The position numbers were made by a program, and so were the translations under genes. A DNA stretch of 64,000 nt from Paraflavitalea sp. CAU 1676 (GTDB lineage Bacteria > Bacteroidota > Bacteroidia > Chitinophagales > Chitinophagaceae). Location of the stretch: positions 248,001-312,000 of the forward strand of contig NZ_JARHUJ010000007.1 of assembly GCF_029223285.1 (NCBI RefSeq), in the 5' to 3' direction. The notes beneath the pieces are model-generated. The model worked only from the letters and a program-made list of their open reading frames with translations. It was not told the origin of the DNA and did not search any database. Shown piece after piece: positions 16,497-25,546 of the stretch (position 1 is the first letter of the stretch; each line of letters begins with the position of its first letter).

Positions 16497-17732
16497 ATGC
16501 AACCTACTATCATGCTGTCCGATAAGACAAAATATTACCTCGATCTCGAAGAAAAATACGGCGCCCACAACTATCACCCGCTGCCTGTGGTATTGAACCG
16601 CGGCGAAGGTGTTTTTTTATGGGATGTGGACGGCAAACGCTACTTCGATTTCCTGAGTGGCTACTCGGCCGTAAATCAGGGCCATTGCCACCCTACCATC
16701 GTTGCAGCATTGATAGAACAGGCACAACAGCTCACACTTACTTCACGCGCCTTTCACAGCGACTTGCTGAGTGAGTTCACACAATACATCACCCGTTATT
16801 TCGGGTACGATAAAGTGTTACCCATGAATACCGGCGTAGAAGCAGTGGAAACCGCCATCAAACTGTGCCGACGCTGGGGCTATGATGTAAAAGGTATACC
16901 CGCCAACAAAGCGAAGATCATCGTATGCGCCCATAACTTCCACGGTCGCACCAGCACCGTCATCTCTTTCAGCACCGATCCTTCGTCGTACGATCGCTTC
17001 GGCCCCTTTATGCCCGGCTTCGAAGTAGTACCTTATAACGATCTCGCAGCGCTCGGCGCTGCCTTGCGCGACAAGGACGTGGCAGGCTTTCTCGTAGAAC
17101 CCATACAGGGAGAAGCAGGCGTAGTAATACCCGACGAAGGTTACCTCGCCACCGCCAAACAATATTGCGAAGACGCCAACGTACTCTTCATCGCCGATGA
17201 AATACAGACAGGCCTCTGCCGCACGGGCAAAATGCTGGCCTGCGATCATGAAGATGTACGCCCCGATATACTCATCATCGGTAAAGCGTTGAGTGGCGGC
17301 ACCCTGCCCGCTTCTGCCGTACTGGCCGACGACCCCATCATGATGAACATCAAACCCGGCGAACACGGCTCTACCTATGGTGGCAACCCACTCGCCTGTA
17401 AAGTATCGATGGCAGCCCTCCGTGTGTTGCAAGACGAAAACATGGCTGCCAACGCTACAGAGATGGGCGACCTGTTCCGCCGTGAACTGGTAGCTATCCA
17501 CTCACCACACATCAACCTCATTCGCGGTAAAGGATTGCTGAATGCGATCGTGATCGATCATCCCAATCAGGAAGCCGCCTGGGATCTTTGCCTCGCCATG
17601 AAAGACCGTGGCCTGCTGGCAAAACCAACGCATGGCGATAAGATACGCCTGTCGCCACCACTGTGCATCAACCGCGATCAGGTACTCGAAGCAACTGCTA
17701 TCATCATGGAGAGCTTGAAAATACTGGATTAA
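16497..17732 (+). CDS. rocD: Ornithine--oxo-acid aminotransferase
   Basis: 411 residues from the ATG at 16497; 16512 is another ATG five codons in, and upstream frame is only reached from a TTG. It is a class-III PLP aminotransferase that converts ornithine plus 2-oxoglutarate to glutamate semialdehyde plus glutamate, linking arginine and proline metabolism. PLP lysine K263 is in [20 protein letters not shown], the PLP-contacting acid in [14 protein letters not shown] (residues 231-244), and substrate motifs [20 protein letters not shown] and [13 protein letters not shown] are as in ornithine aminotransferases. It has no obvious operon partner. A TATCTTCG box at 16320-16327 could be its promoter, giving a leader of about 170 bases. 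Confidence 0.95.
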   Translation: MQPTIMLSDKTKYYLDLEEKYGAHNYHPLPVVLNRGEGVFLWDVDGKRYFDFLSGYSAVNQGHCHPTIVAALIEQAQQLTLTSRAFHSDLLSEFTQYITRYFGYDKVLPMNTGVEAVETAIKLCRRWGYDVKGIPANKAKIIVCAHNFHGRTSTVISFSTDPSSYDRFGPFMPGFEVVPYNDLAALGAALRDKDVAGFLVEPIQGEAGVVIPDEGYLATAKQYCEDANVLFIADEIQTGLCRTGKMLACDHEDVRPDILIIGKALSGGTLPASAVLADDPIMMNIKPGEHGSTYGGNPLACKVSMAALRVLQDENMAANATEMGDLFRRELVAIHSPHINLIRGKGLLNAIVIDHPNQEAAWDLCLAMKDRGLLAKPTHGDKIRLSPPLCINRDQVLEATAIIMESLKILD

Positions 17733-17988
17733 AGTACAAGCTGCCTCCATTTCACAAGTCGGTCATTCAATCCAAAGCATTGCCTGCATGGTGCTGAAAT
17801 GACGGCCTTGGAGCGCTGTCTTTTTCCCAACAACGATTAGAATTCCCAATTCTGGATTCCCGCCCCGCTTTGGTGTCTGATGCACCCCAAAAACGGACGG
17901 CCTGTAATACCATTTCAGGCCAGGCGGCGTTATTACCCTCAGGTAGGATTTGTATCCACCACCCATTCATAATCCTAAACAAGTATCA

Positions 17989-18513
17989 ATGAAGAAAACC
18001 ATCCGTTCCCTTATGCTCGTATTGGGCACCGCAGTACTTTTTACGTTTTGTAAAAAGGAAGGCAATAGCTTCAAAAATTCATTTACCGTAAATGGCAATA
18101 GCTATTCGACCAACTATGCCATCAATACCGGTTACGAAAACAGCAACGGCGTCGTGACCTATTCCGATTTCTTTATCTCCTCAATCGATTTTACCTCCCC
18201 CAACTTTAACGGCAGGGTAAACGGCGTAGGCCTCACCTTCGATAATGCCGAACCAACACCCGGCACTTATACATTCAAAGATGACTCCGATCCCAGCTAC
18301 AATCCTGCCACGAACTTCTTCGATGCTTATGCATTGGTAGATGTTGACTGGCAAACGGGCGGAGGTACCGAGTACGGTAACATCACCAGCGGCACAGCCA
18401 CTGTTACGGTGAGCGGATCGCGGGTAACGATCAATTACGACCTCAACTTCAACGGCACCCGTTTAACCGGCTCCTACAGCGGTGCGGTAAAAATGGTCAT
18501 TGAAGAAGAATAA
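17989..18513 (+). CDS. Secreted lipoprotein of unknown function
   Basis: 174 residues from the ATG at 17989. MKKTIRSLMLVLGTAVLFTF followed by Cys21 (then KKEG) is a lipoprotein signal. The mature part is rich in Ser/Thr/Asn/Gly and looks all-beta, with VNGNSYSTNYAINTGYE near its start and GTATVTVSGSRVTINYDLNF near its end, resembling the small beta-sandwich lipoproteins common in this phylum. I recognise no named family. The 256-base gap upstream shows only a weak -7-like box (TAGGATTTG, one base too long). A strong bidirectional terminator follows. Confidence 0.75.
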   Translation: MKKTIRSLMLVLGTAVLFTFCKKEGNSFKNSFTVNGNSYSTNYAINTGYENSNGVVTYSDFFISSIDFTSPNFNGRVNGVGLTFDNAEPTPGTYTFKDDSDPSYNPATNFFDAYALVDVDWQTGGGTEYGNITSGTATVTVSGSRVTINYDLNFNGTRLTGSYSGAVKMVIEEE

Positions 18514-18534
18514 AATATCTCCCATACAACAACA

Positions 18535-18566
18535 AAAAGGCCGTCGGGGAACCCCGACGGCCTTTT
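18535..18566. terminator. Bidirectional intrinsic terminator
   Basis: Perfect 15-base arms AAAAGGCCGTCGGGG (18535-18549) and CCCCGACGGCCTTTT (18552-18566) with a two-base AA centre. T-runs face both ways, serving the lipoprotein gene (plus) and the membrane protein gene (minus) that converge here. Confidence 0.92.
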
Positions 18567-18582
18567 CCTTTATTAAAAGTCC

Positions 18583-18978
18583 TTATTTTTTATTCTCTAT
18601 CACCTTCATATCCGGCAGCAGCGTCATCACCAGCAGCCCGGCAGCTGAAACCAGCATCACCCAGATACCCGCCAGCTTGGTAGGACAAATGCCCTTATAA
18701 CAGCCGGTAAACACGATAAAACTCTTGATCGCATAAGCCAGGGTGAGCGCCCCCACCAGTAGGTTCCAGCGTTTGGCCCATACCCGGGGCACAAGGAAAA
18801 AGACGATCGCTACCACCGCCATCACCACAAACACCTTACCCGGCTTACCGTAGTTATTGTTCTCGGAAAAGAACCCCGTAAACGACTTGTTGAGGTCGGG
18901 ATAAAAGGCCCAGGGTATAAAACAGCTGATCACCAGTAAAATTGCGGCACCGATGCCGATCCATTGAGAATACTTCAT
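18583..18978 (-). CDS. Four-helix integral membrane protein of unknown function
   Basis: 131 residues from the ATG at 18978; the longer frame upstream adds a low-complexity N-terminus and is rejected. Four hydrophobic segments are visible: IGIGAAILLVISCFIPWAF, VFVVMAVVAIVFFLV, LLVGALTLAYAIKSFIVF and LAGIWVMLVSAAGLLVM. An extracytoplasmic loop after the first contains FYPDLNKSFTGFFSENNNYG, a layout frequent in small Bacteroidota membrane proteins. No enzymatic motif. It converges with the lipoprotein gene on the shared terminator. Confidence 0.75.
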   Translation of the reverse strand: MKYSQWIGIGAAILLVISCFIPWAFYPDLNKSFTGFFSENNNYGKPGKVFVVMAVVAIVFFLVPRVWAKRWNLLVGALTLAYAIKSFIVFTGCYKGICPTKLAGIWVMLVSAAGLLVMTLLPDMKVIENKK

Positions 18979-19297
18979 AGTTGAAAAAGAGGCGGCGAAG
19001 ATAAACAAAACAGTGGAGCCGCAAGCAGCTGCTGCATCCCCCTGCTGAACAATTAAAAGCAACAAACTGCAGTAACGGTCAACAAATGAGCTGATTATAT
19101 GAGCTAATCAGGTGGCGCTTCCATCCATTAAGGGCAAAATAATAGCCCGGGTAGACACCCAGGCTGACCAAAACTAACTGCTAATATGAGAAAATGCACT
19201 TGTTAGACTCTTTCGCATTAGCCGGGATTGCGGCCCGGCCACATTAAAAAATACGACCATCCTTTTAATATGGTTGGGCAAAGCCCGGTGGTCTTCC
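18979..19297. other. Intergenic stretch between two minus-strand genes
   Basis: 319 bases. It must hold the promoter of the membrane protein gene and the end of the sulfatase transcript. I see only a weak minus-strand hairpin (arms 19256-19260 and 19270-19274) followed by a T-run, and no gene or RNA. Confidence 0.5.
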
Positions 19298-20839
19298 CTA
19301 TTTCTTTTCCAGCACGGGTATCAGGAACTTACTCACTTCGGGTGTATGGTGCTCGTTCAGCATAATAGCCTCCATCCGCCGAACGATATCGGGATATTGC
19401 GCCGCCAGGTCACGTTCTTCACGCGGATCCTTTTCCAGGTCGTATAGCGCTGTTTTAATGACCCCCTTCATCAGGTTAAGACGAATGGCCTTCCAGTTGC
19501 CCATCCGCACAGCCTGCTGACCACCGTACTCGGGAAACTCCCAGTACAGATAATCATGCTGCTTTTGCGCCGCCGGTTTGCCGAGAATGGTTGGTAAAAT
19601 GCTCACACCATCTATATCCGCCGGAGGCTTGACACCCAGCAACTCACAGAGGGTGGGCATCATATCGATATTCGCCGAGACCAGGTCGGACGTTGAACCC
19701 GCCTTCACTTTCCCGGGCCATTGAACGATAAATGGTTCGCGGATGCCGCCTTCATGCAGGAAGCCTTTGCCATAGCCAAATTGGCCACGGAAGGGACCAG
19801 CACTGTTGAAGAACACCGGATCAACGCCTGCATTACCCGCCGGTCCGTTATCGCTGCAGAACATGATGATGGTATTGTCGTACACCCCGGTCCGCTTCAA
19901 TTCAGCGATTAGTTGCCCCACCTGCTCATCGAGCGTGGATATCATCGCTGCATATGTAGCCCGCGGGTAGCGGCAGGGGAAATAAGAATCGCCTAAGAAA
20001 GGTTTTTCATCGCCAAACTTCTGGTGGTAATAATCCACCCACTTCTGTGGCGCCTGCAGCGACACGTGCGGCAGCGGAGAGGGATAATAGAGAAAGAAGG
20101 GTTTGTCTTTGTTTTTATCGATGAACTTCACCGCTGCCTTGATGAGGAAATCGGGCGTATAGTCTCTTTGCTGGTAGATGGCATAGTTGGCCGGGTTGTT
20201 CGGATCAAGGCTATCAGGGAACTTCACCGCCGGGTCCATCACTTTATTGCTCAACGCCACGCGGTCTTCATTTTCCCACAGGTGACCAGTATAGTAGGTA
20301 TGATCCTGCCGTTGGCAGATGAAACCATAGAAATAGTCAAAGCCCTGGCGATTGGGCACGCCGCTGGTAAAGGGAGCGCCGAGCCCCCACTTACCTACCA
20401 TGCCCGTGGTGTAACCGGCACTTTTAAGCACTTCAGCAATGGTGAGGGTTGAATCGGGAATTGGCCTTTGCCCTTCGAGAAAGGGATTGGCCTCCATGGC
20501 TTTAAAATCCCATACGGGACCTCGCTCACCCCATTCGTCGTTGCCGCGGATATAGGCCCTGCCGGAGTGCTTGCCCGTCATGAGCAGGTAGCGCGAAGGC
20601 GCACAAACAGGAAAAGTATAATGCTGCGTGAAGCGCATGCCGTTCTTAGCGATCTGGTCGATATGGGGCGTTTCGATCTTCTGTTGCCCGTAACCCCCCA
20701 GTTCACCATAACCGAGATCATCGGCCAGGATGTATACGATATTGGGCCGGCGGGGCGATGTCACTTTCGGTCTGGCAGATTGAGCCAGCGTACTAAGGAC
20801 AGAAAAAGTCAGCGATAGCAGTAACAGGTATTTGTACAT
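19298..20839 (-). CDS. Exported sulfatase (formylglycine type, S1 family)
   Basis: 513 residues with signal peptide MYKYLLLLSLTFSVLSTLAQ. Removes sulfate esters, probably from a polysaccharide or glycan, in the periplasm or outside. The metal site starts with PNIVYILADDLGYGELGGYG (Asp40, Asp41), and Cys79 in PVCAPSRYLLMTGKHSGRAY is the CxPSR sequence that is oxidised to formylglycine. GKWGLGAPFTSGVPNRQGFD, SPLPHVSLQAPQ, FCSDNGPAG and GFLHEGGIREPFIVQWPG are further core motifs. An anaerobic or FGE maturase must exist elsewhere. It is followed upstream on the same strand by a barrel protein and a GH29 fucosidase, suggesting joint use of sulfated fucose-containing glycans. Confidence 0.93.
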   Translation of the reverse strand: MYKYLLLLSLTFSVLSTLAQSARPKVTSPRRPNIVYILADDLGYGELGGYGQQKIETPHIDQIAKNGMRFTQHYTFPVCAPSRYLLMTGKHSGRAYIRGNDEWGERGPVWDFKAMEANPFLEGQRPIPDSTLTIAEVLKSAGYTTGMVGKWGLGAPFTSGVPNRQGFDYFYGFICQRQDHTYYTGHLWENEDRVALSNKVMDPAVKFPDSLDPNNPANYAIYQQRDYTPDFLIKAAVKFIDKNKDKPFFLYYPSPLPHVSLQAPQKWVDYYHQKFGDEKPFLGDSYFPCRYPRATYAAMISTLDEQVGQLIAELKRTGVYDNTIIMFCSDNGPAGNAGVDPVFFNSAGPFRGQFGYGKGFLHEGGIREPFIVQWPGKVKAGSTSDLVSANIDMMPTLCELLGVKPPADIDGVSILPTILGKPAAQKQHDYLYWEFPEYGGQQAVRMGNWKAIRLNLMKGVIKTALYDLEKDPREERDLAAQYPDIVRRMEAIMLNEHHTPEVSKFLIPVLEKK

Positions 20840-20971
20840 AGTGCGGAAGCTTTATAGAGGGCCGAGCCGCATACATTGCAGCGGCAATAGCCGGTTCAGC
20901 ACCCTGAAAATAAAGGAATTTAGCTTCGCACGAAGCAAACTTAGGTGTGCACACGTTTGCGCTGAGGACGC

Positions 20972-21733
20972 TTAAAAATTGAAACCTATGTGGATGATGT
21001 AGCGGTATCCGAGGGTGCTGGTGCGCATGACGCCATTAGCATCGATCTGCTCATCACTGAAAACATAGTTCATGCCTGGAAACTTTTGCGTAAGCGCTTG
21101 TTTCAGTCCGTCTACGATTTGTGCTTTGGTGGCAGGATCGATATTGCTATCAAAGGTTGCCTTGTAATTGTAGATCCCCAATCCTGGTCCGGCCAACACG
21201 AGGTCCAGCGCAACACGTTTCCAGAATATAAACTGGTACCCTAACTCAAAACCGATGGTGTGGATGGAGAACTTTGAATTGGACGTCACACTATTCGTAG
21301 CGGTGCTGTTTTTACGTTGCCATTCCAATTCATTCTTAAACTGATTGAAGGAGTAATAAGGACCTATATACAAGCCATGCGGTGCATGATGTTTATTTTC
21401 GCTGGCGAGGTAAAAACGGTAATCGATCGAAAGATTAACGCCACTTCTTTTGCCATCTTTTTCTACGTGAAAACTATCGGTCGAGATGCTGACCAGTTTG
21501 GGTAACGAAATGCGACCCACATTAACAGAAATGCTTTGCCGGTGCGAAAGGAGCCGCTCGTATCCAAGAACGACATATTGATCGGCCCCGAAAATGAGCG
21601 CTCCGGACAGATTGTACCTGATAATATTTTTTCTATAAGGAGTTGTATCGCTTGTGGCGTTTGTTTCCTGCGCTGTGCTGCCTTGGGCAACCAGGAGAAA
21701 GGATAAGAGGCAATATAAAAATGTTGCTCTCAT
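20972..21733 (-). CDS. Outer-membrane beta-barrel protein (DUF3575-like)
   Basis: 253 residues from the ATG at 21733. MRATFLYCLLSFLLVAQGST precedes AQE, a signal peptide. The mature protein shows alternating strands: RYNLSGALIFGADQYVVLGY, GVNLSIDYRFYLASENKHHA, GLYIGPYYSFNQF, SIHTIGFELGYQFIFWKRVA and a final strand YRYIIHIGFNF ending in Phe, as needed for BAM insertion. The GLYIGPYY..., GYQFIFWKRVALDLVLAGPG pattern recalls DUF3575 proteins. Function unknown. It lies between the sulfatase (132 bases) and the fucosidase (133 bases) on the same strand. Confidence 0.75.
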   Translation of the reverse strand: MRATFLYCLLSFLLVAQGSTAQETNATSDTTPYRKNIIRYNLSGALIFGADQYVVLGYERLLSHRQSISVNVGRISLPKLVSISTDSFHVEKDGKRSGVNLSIDYRFYLASENKHHAPHGLYIGPYYSFNQFKNELEWQRKNSTATNSVTSNSKFSIHTIGFELGYQFIFWKRVALDLVLAGPGLGIYNYKATFDSNIDPATKAQIVDGLKQALTQKFPGMNYVFSDEQIDANGVMRTSTLGYRYIIHIGFNF

Positions 21734-21866
21734 ATTGATGGCGCGTATCAAAGACACTGCCGAAATACCTGTTCCGCCAACAGCGAAATAGATTGTTTTA
21801 GCTTTTCACCCCAGAAAGGCAACCTGTGTTGCTGCGTCCTATCCGGGAATGCTGAGTATCAGCCGC

Positions 21867-23369
21867 TTACTTCCTATTTCCCCTATCAATCACATGGATC
21901 TCATAAATCGAAGGAGGCGCCGAGGCTTTGGTGATGCGCAGGCGCAGCTTGCTGCTGCGGTAACTCCGCACCAGCCTGATCACTTTGCAGTCGCCCATCG
22001 GTTCCTGCCCCAAATAGACCGTTTGCCATTGACCGTTCAGCCAGGCATCCACACTGTACTCCTGGATGCGCGGCAACCTTACCTGCGAAAAACCATCGGG
22101 CAGCTCTTTTGTATCCTTGTACTCAAAGATGCTGATCTTATTGAAAGACTGTGCAGGATTCAGCGCGATCTCGATCGTCGCAAGCGTATCCTTCGAAGCC
22201 CAGCGGCTATCGAGGTTGCCATCGGTGAGTTTAGCCGCATCATAACGGTTGTCATTATCTGGCCAGGTGCTGGTGGCCGTTGCCGGTTGCAGCAGCGAAA
22301 TAAACCTGCCATTGCGCGGTAATGGCTTGCCCGCCGTAATGCCCAACCGATTGCCCAGTTCGATCACGGCATTTGCTTCATATTCGCGGATGCGACCCGT
22401 TTGATCGGGTGGCACATTAATGACCAGTGAGTTCTGGTTATCTGTACACCAGTAAAACAATTCCTCCAGTTCGTCAGCTTCACGTACCGGTAAGTTCATC
22501 GACTTCTGAAACCAGTTCCACCGGTGACTGAGACACAATGTATGTTCGAAAGGAAGATAATACGACTTGCCCTCGTGCAGGTATTGCTTCTTGTCGGCTT
22601 TATTGGCCAGCTTGGGATCCCAGAGGCGAAAGTCGGAGGGAAAGTATTGGAAGTAGTATTTATTATCGACCGTCATATCAGCAGGCGGTGTAAACTTACG
22701 CTTCCCCTCCTCATTAACGATGGTATGGTTTACGCTCACCGCACAGGCCGGACTGTATTTCTTCACCAGCTTATAGATCTGGTCCACACCCCACTGCTCC
22801 GGCTTACGATCCCACCCGCCATCGAGCCACAACTCGCAAATGCTGCCATAGTTCGTAAACAGTTCCGTAAGCTGGTTGAGCATGTAGTTGATATACACCT
22901 GCGGATCTTTGTCTTTGTACGAAGCTTCATGCCGGTCCCACAATGAATAGTACACCGCGAACTGGATACCATATTTTTTGCAGGCATCCGATACCGCCTT
23001 GACCACATCGGTCTTAACAGGCGAGGAGGCCACATCGTAGGTCGTGTACTTACTATCCCACAAACAAAACCCGTCATGATGCTTCGTGATCAGCAACACA
23101 TACCGGAAGCCGGCCTCTTTAGCCGTACGCACCCATTGCTCCGGATCGAGCTGCGAGGGATTGTATTTCTCAACGGGAATCGAACCGTCCGACCATTCCA
23201 TATCGGTAAACGTGTTGACGCCAAAGTGAATGAACATGCCATATCCTCTTTTGATCATGGCCTGTTGCGCCAGGTTGGGACTCGTCGCTGGTAATAAGGT
23301 TTGGGCAATACTGACATGCAGGCTGATCAGGGCCGGGAACAGGAAGCTTAAGAACCGGATGGTACGCAT
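21867..23369 (-). CDS. Alpha-L-fucosidase, GH29, with C-terminal F5/8-type domain
   Basis: 500 residues with signal peptide ending SIAQ (residue 23). Retaining hydrolase that releases alpha-linked fucose. The GH29 barrel covers about residues 30-340: RGYGMFIHFGVNTFTDMEWS, ITKHHDGFCLWDS (His97-His98), and the nucleophile Asp183 in ELWLDGGWD. The C-terminal 150 residues (ATSTWPDNDNRYDAAKLTDG, LDSRWASKD, SYRSSKLRLRITKA) have the discoidin/F5-8C pattern seen in subfamily B enzymes, which prefer alpha-1,3/1,4-fucosides; the acid/base residue of that subfamily cannot be assigned by eye. Co-oriented with the barrel protein and sulfatase downstream. Confidence 0.93.
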   Translation of the reverse strand: MRTIRFLSFLFPALISLHVSIAQTLLPATSPNLAQQAMIKRGYGMFIHFGVNTFTDMEWSDGSIPVEKYNPSQLDPEQWVRTAKEAGFRYVLLITKHHDGFCLWDSKYTTYDVASSPVKTDVVKAVSDACKKYGIQFAVYYSLWDRHEASYKDKDPQVYINYMLNQLTELFTNYGSICELWLDGGWDRKPEQWGVDQIYKLVKKYSPACAVSVNHTIVNEEGKRKFTPPADMTVDNKYYFQYFPSDFRLWDPKLANKADKKQYLHEGKSYYLPFEHTLCLSHRWNWFQKSMNLPVREADELEELFYWCTDNQNSLVINVPPDQTGRIREYEANAVIELGNRLGITAGKPLPRNGRFISLLQPATATSTWPDNDNRYDAAKLTDGNLDSRWASKDTLATIEIALNPAQSFNKISIFEYKDTKELPDGFSQVRLPRIQEYSVDAWLNGQWQTVYLGQEPMGDCKVIRLVRSYRSSKLRLRITKASAPPSIYEIHVIDRGNRK

Positions 23370-23672
23370 CGTTGAATGGGGGTGATTGGTAAAGCTGCGT
23401 GCCGGCCCTCAGGCACAGCGCAGCAGCGGATAAGCTCTAAGATAATGAAAGGCCGACAAAGGTCATGCGCAACCGGGTGCGCAGGCAAATTTAGATTTCT
23501 ACAAGTCAGCTAATTACAATATCTTACAAACTCATCGACGTAGTTATTCTCACCTCCCCTTTTTTCCCTTTCCTTTTCGACAACTGCCTTTCTGTTCCGG
23601 GTCTGATCCTGTCAATCATTCTATTAAACTATAGCCCATTGGCTCATTAGCCGGTGGTTCAAAATCAATCGT
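23370..23672. other. Intergenic stretch between divergent genes
   Basis: 303 bases separating the fucosidase (minus) and a barrel protein (plus). It must contain both promoters. I see no canonical TTG-N19-TAnnTTTG match, RNA gene or repeat; a pyrimidine-rich run sits near 23550-23580. Confidence 0.5.
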
Positions 23673-24251
23673 ATGAAGTTTATTTACCTGGCTTCGGCCT
23701 GCCTGACTTTGATTGTAAGTACTTCCCATGCTCAACTCGTTATCAAGCCTGCACTCGGCATCAACTTCACCGATTTCTCGAAAGACCCCGGCACGGGAGA
23801 ATACAAATCAAAAGTTGGTTACCAGGTGGGTGGCAGTGTGGAGATCGGTCAGAAACTGTATTTCGAACCCGGCCTTTACTGGACCCACAAGAGTACCGAA
23901 TACACCACCACCAGCAGCAGCGGTCAGAATATCGATTACAACATGAGCGGCATTCGTATTCCACTCACAGTTGGCTATAGTATACTCGGCGGCACAAAGT
24001 CCCTGGTCAATGTAAGGGCATTGGGTGGCTTCTCCGGATTCTTCCTCACCTCGATCAGCGATCTTGATAAAGACGCGTTTAATACAGCTACCTGGGGCCT
24101 GTATGCCGGCGCCGGCGTCGACATCATGATGTTCTATATGGATTTCCAGTACGAGTGGTCACTCAGCAAGGTGGGCGATGATGTTACCGTAGCAGATGTG
24201 GGTAAGACGAGAAGTTTGTTCATTAATGCGGGAATTCGGTTCAGGTTGTAA
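23673..24251 (+). CDS. Small outer-membrane beta-barrel protein (PF13568-like)
   Basis: 192 residues with signal peptide MKFIYLASACLTLIVSTSHA. The mature protein is an eight-strand-like barrel: LVIKPALGINFTDFS, KVGYQVGGSVEIGQKLYFEP GLYWTHKS, IRIPLTVGYSILG, LVNVRALGGFSGFF, ATWGLYAGAGVDIMMFYMDF QYEWSLSKV and the closing strand RSLFINAGIRFRL. This matches the porin-like outer-membrane family common in Bacteroidota; no substrate or role can be given. It converges with the secreted protein gene that ends at 24254, two bases away. Confidence 0.8.
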   Translation: MKFIYLASACLTLIVSTSHAQLVIKPALGINFTDFSKDPGTGEYKSKVGYQVGGSVEIGQKLYFEPGLYWTHKSTEYTTTSSSGQNIDYNMSGIRIPLTVGYSILGGTKSLVNVRALGGFSGFFLTSISDLDKDAFNTATWGLYAGAGVDIMMFYMDFQYEWSLSKVGDDVTVADVGKTRSLFINAGIRFRL

Positions 24252-24253
24252 TA

Positions 24254-25363
24254 CTATTGTAACAACGACTGCAATTTTACCAGATCGAGGGTTGCCTGGA
24301 TATCCGCAAACAGCTTTTTATCAGCTACTGAGAACATATATTCCTTCGCGGGTTCATATTTAAAGAGATCGATTACCAGTATCTGCAAAGCGGAAGGTGG
24401 AAGTTTCGGATCAAAGAAGCCCGGATTGATCTGCATATACTGCCGGCTGTTAGGTCCTATCATGGGTTCCACCTTCTCCTGAACCGAAAGACCTGCCAGC
24501 TCCTGCTGCAACTTCTTAACGTCGGCATCGAACTTATCGACCATCTGCTGCTGGTCGCGCAGGCTTTGAATTTCACAGGCTTTGTACATGCTATCCTGTT
24601 GCCGGATGCCCTGGAGAAATTTTTCCTTATTGGCCTTTGCCTTCACGGGGTCCTCTTTGGCCGCCCATTCAAATCCTTTCATAGCCGCCTCTATATTCTT
24701 ATCCTTGCTCTTCAACCATTGTTGATAGGGACTACCCTCCCGGAAACTCTTCTTTACCTCATCCGCCCGCTTTTGCGCAGCAGCGATCTCTATCTGAAAG
24801 TATCGCTCCTTCGGCAACGGAATAAACAGCGGCTCTTTGCGTTTGGTAATCACCACCAGGTTGCCGTATACGGGAAACCCCTGCTCCTGGCGCGTTAAAT
24901 ATGGTTCTTCAAAATATTCATCTTTACCAACGGTGATACGGCTCACAATACGGCCTATGCTGTTGTAATGAATATTGAGCGAGGGTCCTTCAGCATCCCT
25001 TTCCACAACCGTGCTATTGCCTCTCCGGAAATACTCCTGGAAAATAAGACTTGATTCAGCGGTTATCACCTTACCGCCATCACAATTGTGTTCGCACAGC
25101 GTGGCAAAAATGTCTACTTCATACCCCCTGGGCGGATTAAGTACCGGCAACTGGTGGATCAATTCAACCACGCTGGCCATATTGGCGCGCATTTGCAATT
25201 GCTGTTGCTGGTTGAAACCGAAATACGCCGCCCGGCTGAACGAGATACCCTTCATGGGTGCAGGGTTCCAACTGAACTTTTCCGGCACATTGGTATATTG
25301 GGCAGATGCAACGGTGTGGATAGTCAGTTGTACAAGCAGCAGGATCGCCAGACTTGGTCTCAT
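24254..25363 (-). CDS. Secreted protein of unknown function, long paralogue
   Basis: 369 residues from the ATG at 25363. MRPSLAILLLVQLTIHTVAS precedes AQ, a signal peptide; the longer upstream frame has none. I do not recognise the family. Residues about 25-185 match the next gene closely: FSWNPAPMKGISFSRAAYFG, LQMRANMASVVELIHQLPVL NPPRGYEVDI, LCEHNCDGGKVITAESSLIF, EGPSLNIHYNSIGRI and VYGNLVVITKRKEPLFIPLP. It then carries an extra Lys/Glu/Gln-rich helical insert of some 60 residues (residues about 195-275) that the paralogue lacks. The shared end reads NPGFFDPKLPPSALQILVID LF. A hairpin terminator for the paralogue lies in the 183-base gap between the two. Confidence 0.75.
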   Translation of the reverse strand: MRPSLAILLLVQLTIHTVASAQYTNVPEKFSWNPAPMKGISFSRAAYFGFNQQQQLQMRANMASVVELIHQLPVLNPPRGYEVDIFATLCEHNCDGGKVITAESSLIFQEYFRRGNSTVVERDAEGPSLNIHYNSIGRIVSRITVGKDEYFEEPYLTRQEQGFPVYGNLVVITKRKEPLFIPLPKERYFQIEIAAAQKRADEVKKSFREGSPYQQWLKSKDKNIEAAMKGFEWAAKEDPVKAKANKEKFLQGIRQQDSMYKACEIQSLRDQQQMVDKFDADVKKLQQELAGLSVQEKVEPMIGPNSRQYMQINPGFFDPKLPPSALQILVIDLFKYEPAKEYMFSVADKKLFADIQATLDLVKLQSLLQ

Positions 25364-25487
25364 GGTACATGGTATTACGGAGCAATAATACTGATCGGCT
25401 TGCATCGCACAGGCGCTCCTGCGACGAAGTACGCCTTCATCAGCCCAAGCGACTAAATAATACGACCACTGCGGGCAGTCGACCCGC

Positions 25488-25517
25488 AAAAAAAAGCAGC
25501 CAGGGCAACTGGCTGCT
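25488..25517 (-). terminator. Intrinsic terminator of the short secreted paralogue
   Basis: Arms 25495-25503 (AGCAGCCAG) and 25509-25517 (CTGGCTGCT) with a five-base loop. On the minus strand a run of eight T follows. Confidence 0.9.
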
Positions 25518-25546
25518 AAAGGAAGGCGACTGATAAAACAAGCCTC

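Noticed and set aside
17733-17988. Two overlapping minus-strand frames of 67-71 codons in the gap before the lipoprotein gene
   Set aside because: No signal, family feature or start context; the gap probably holds only a promoter.
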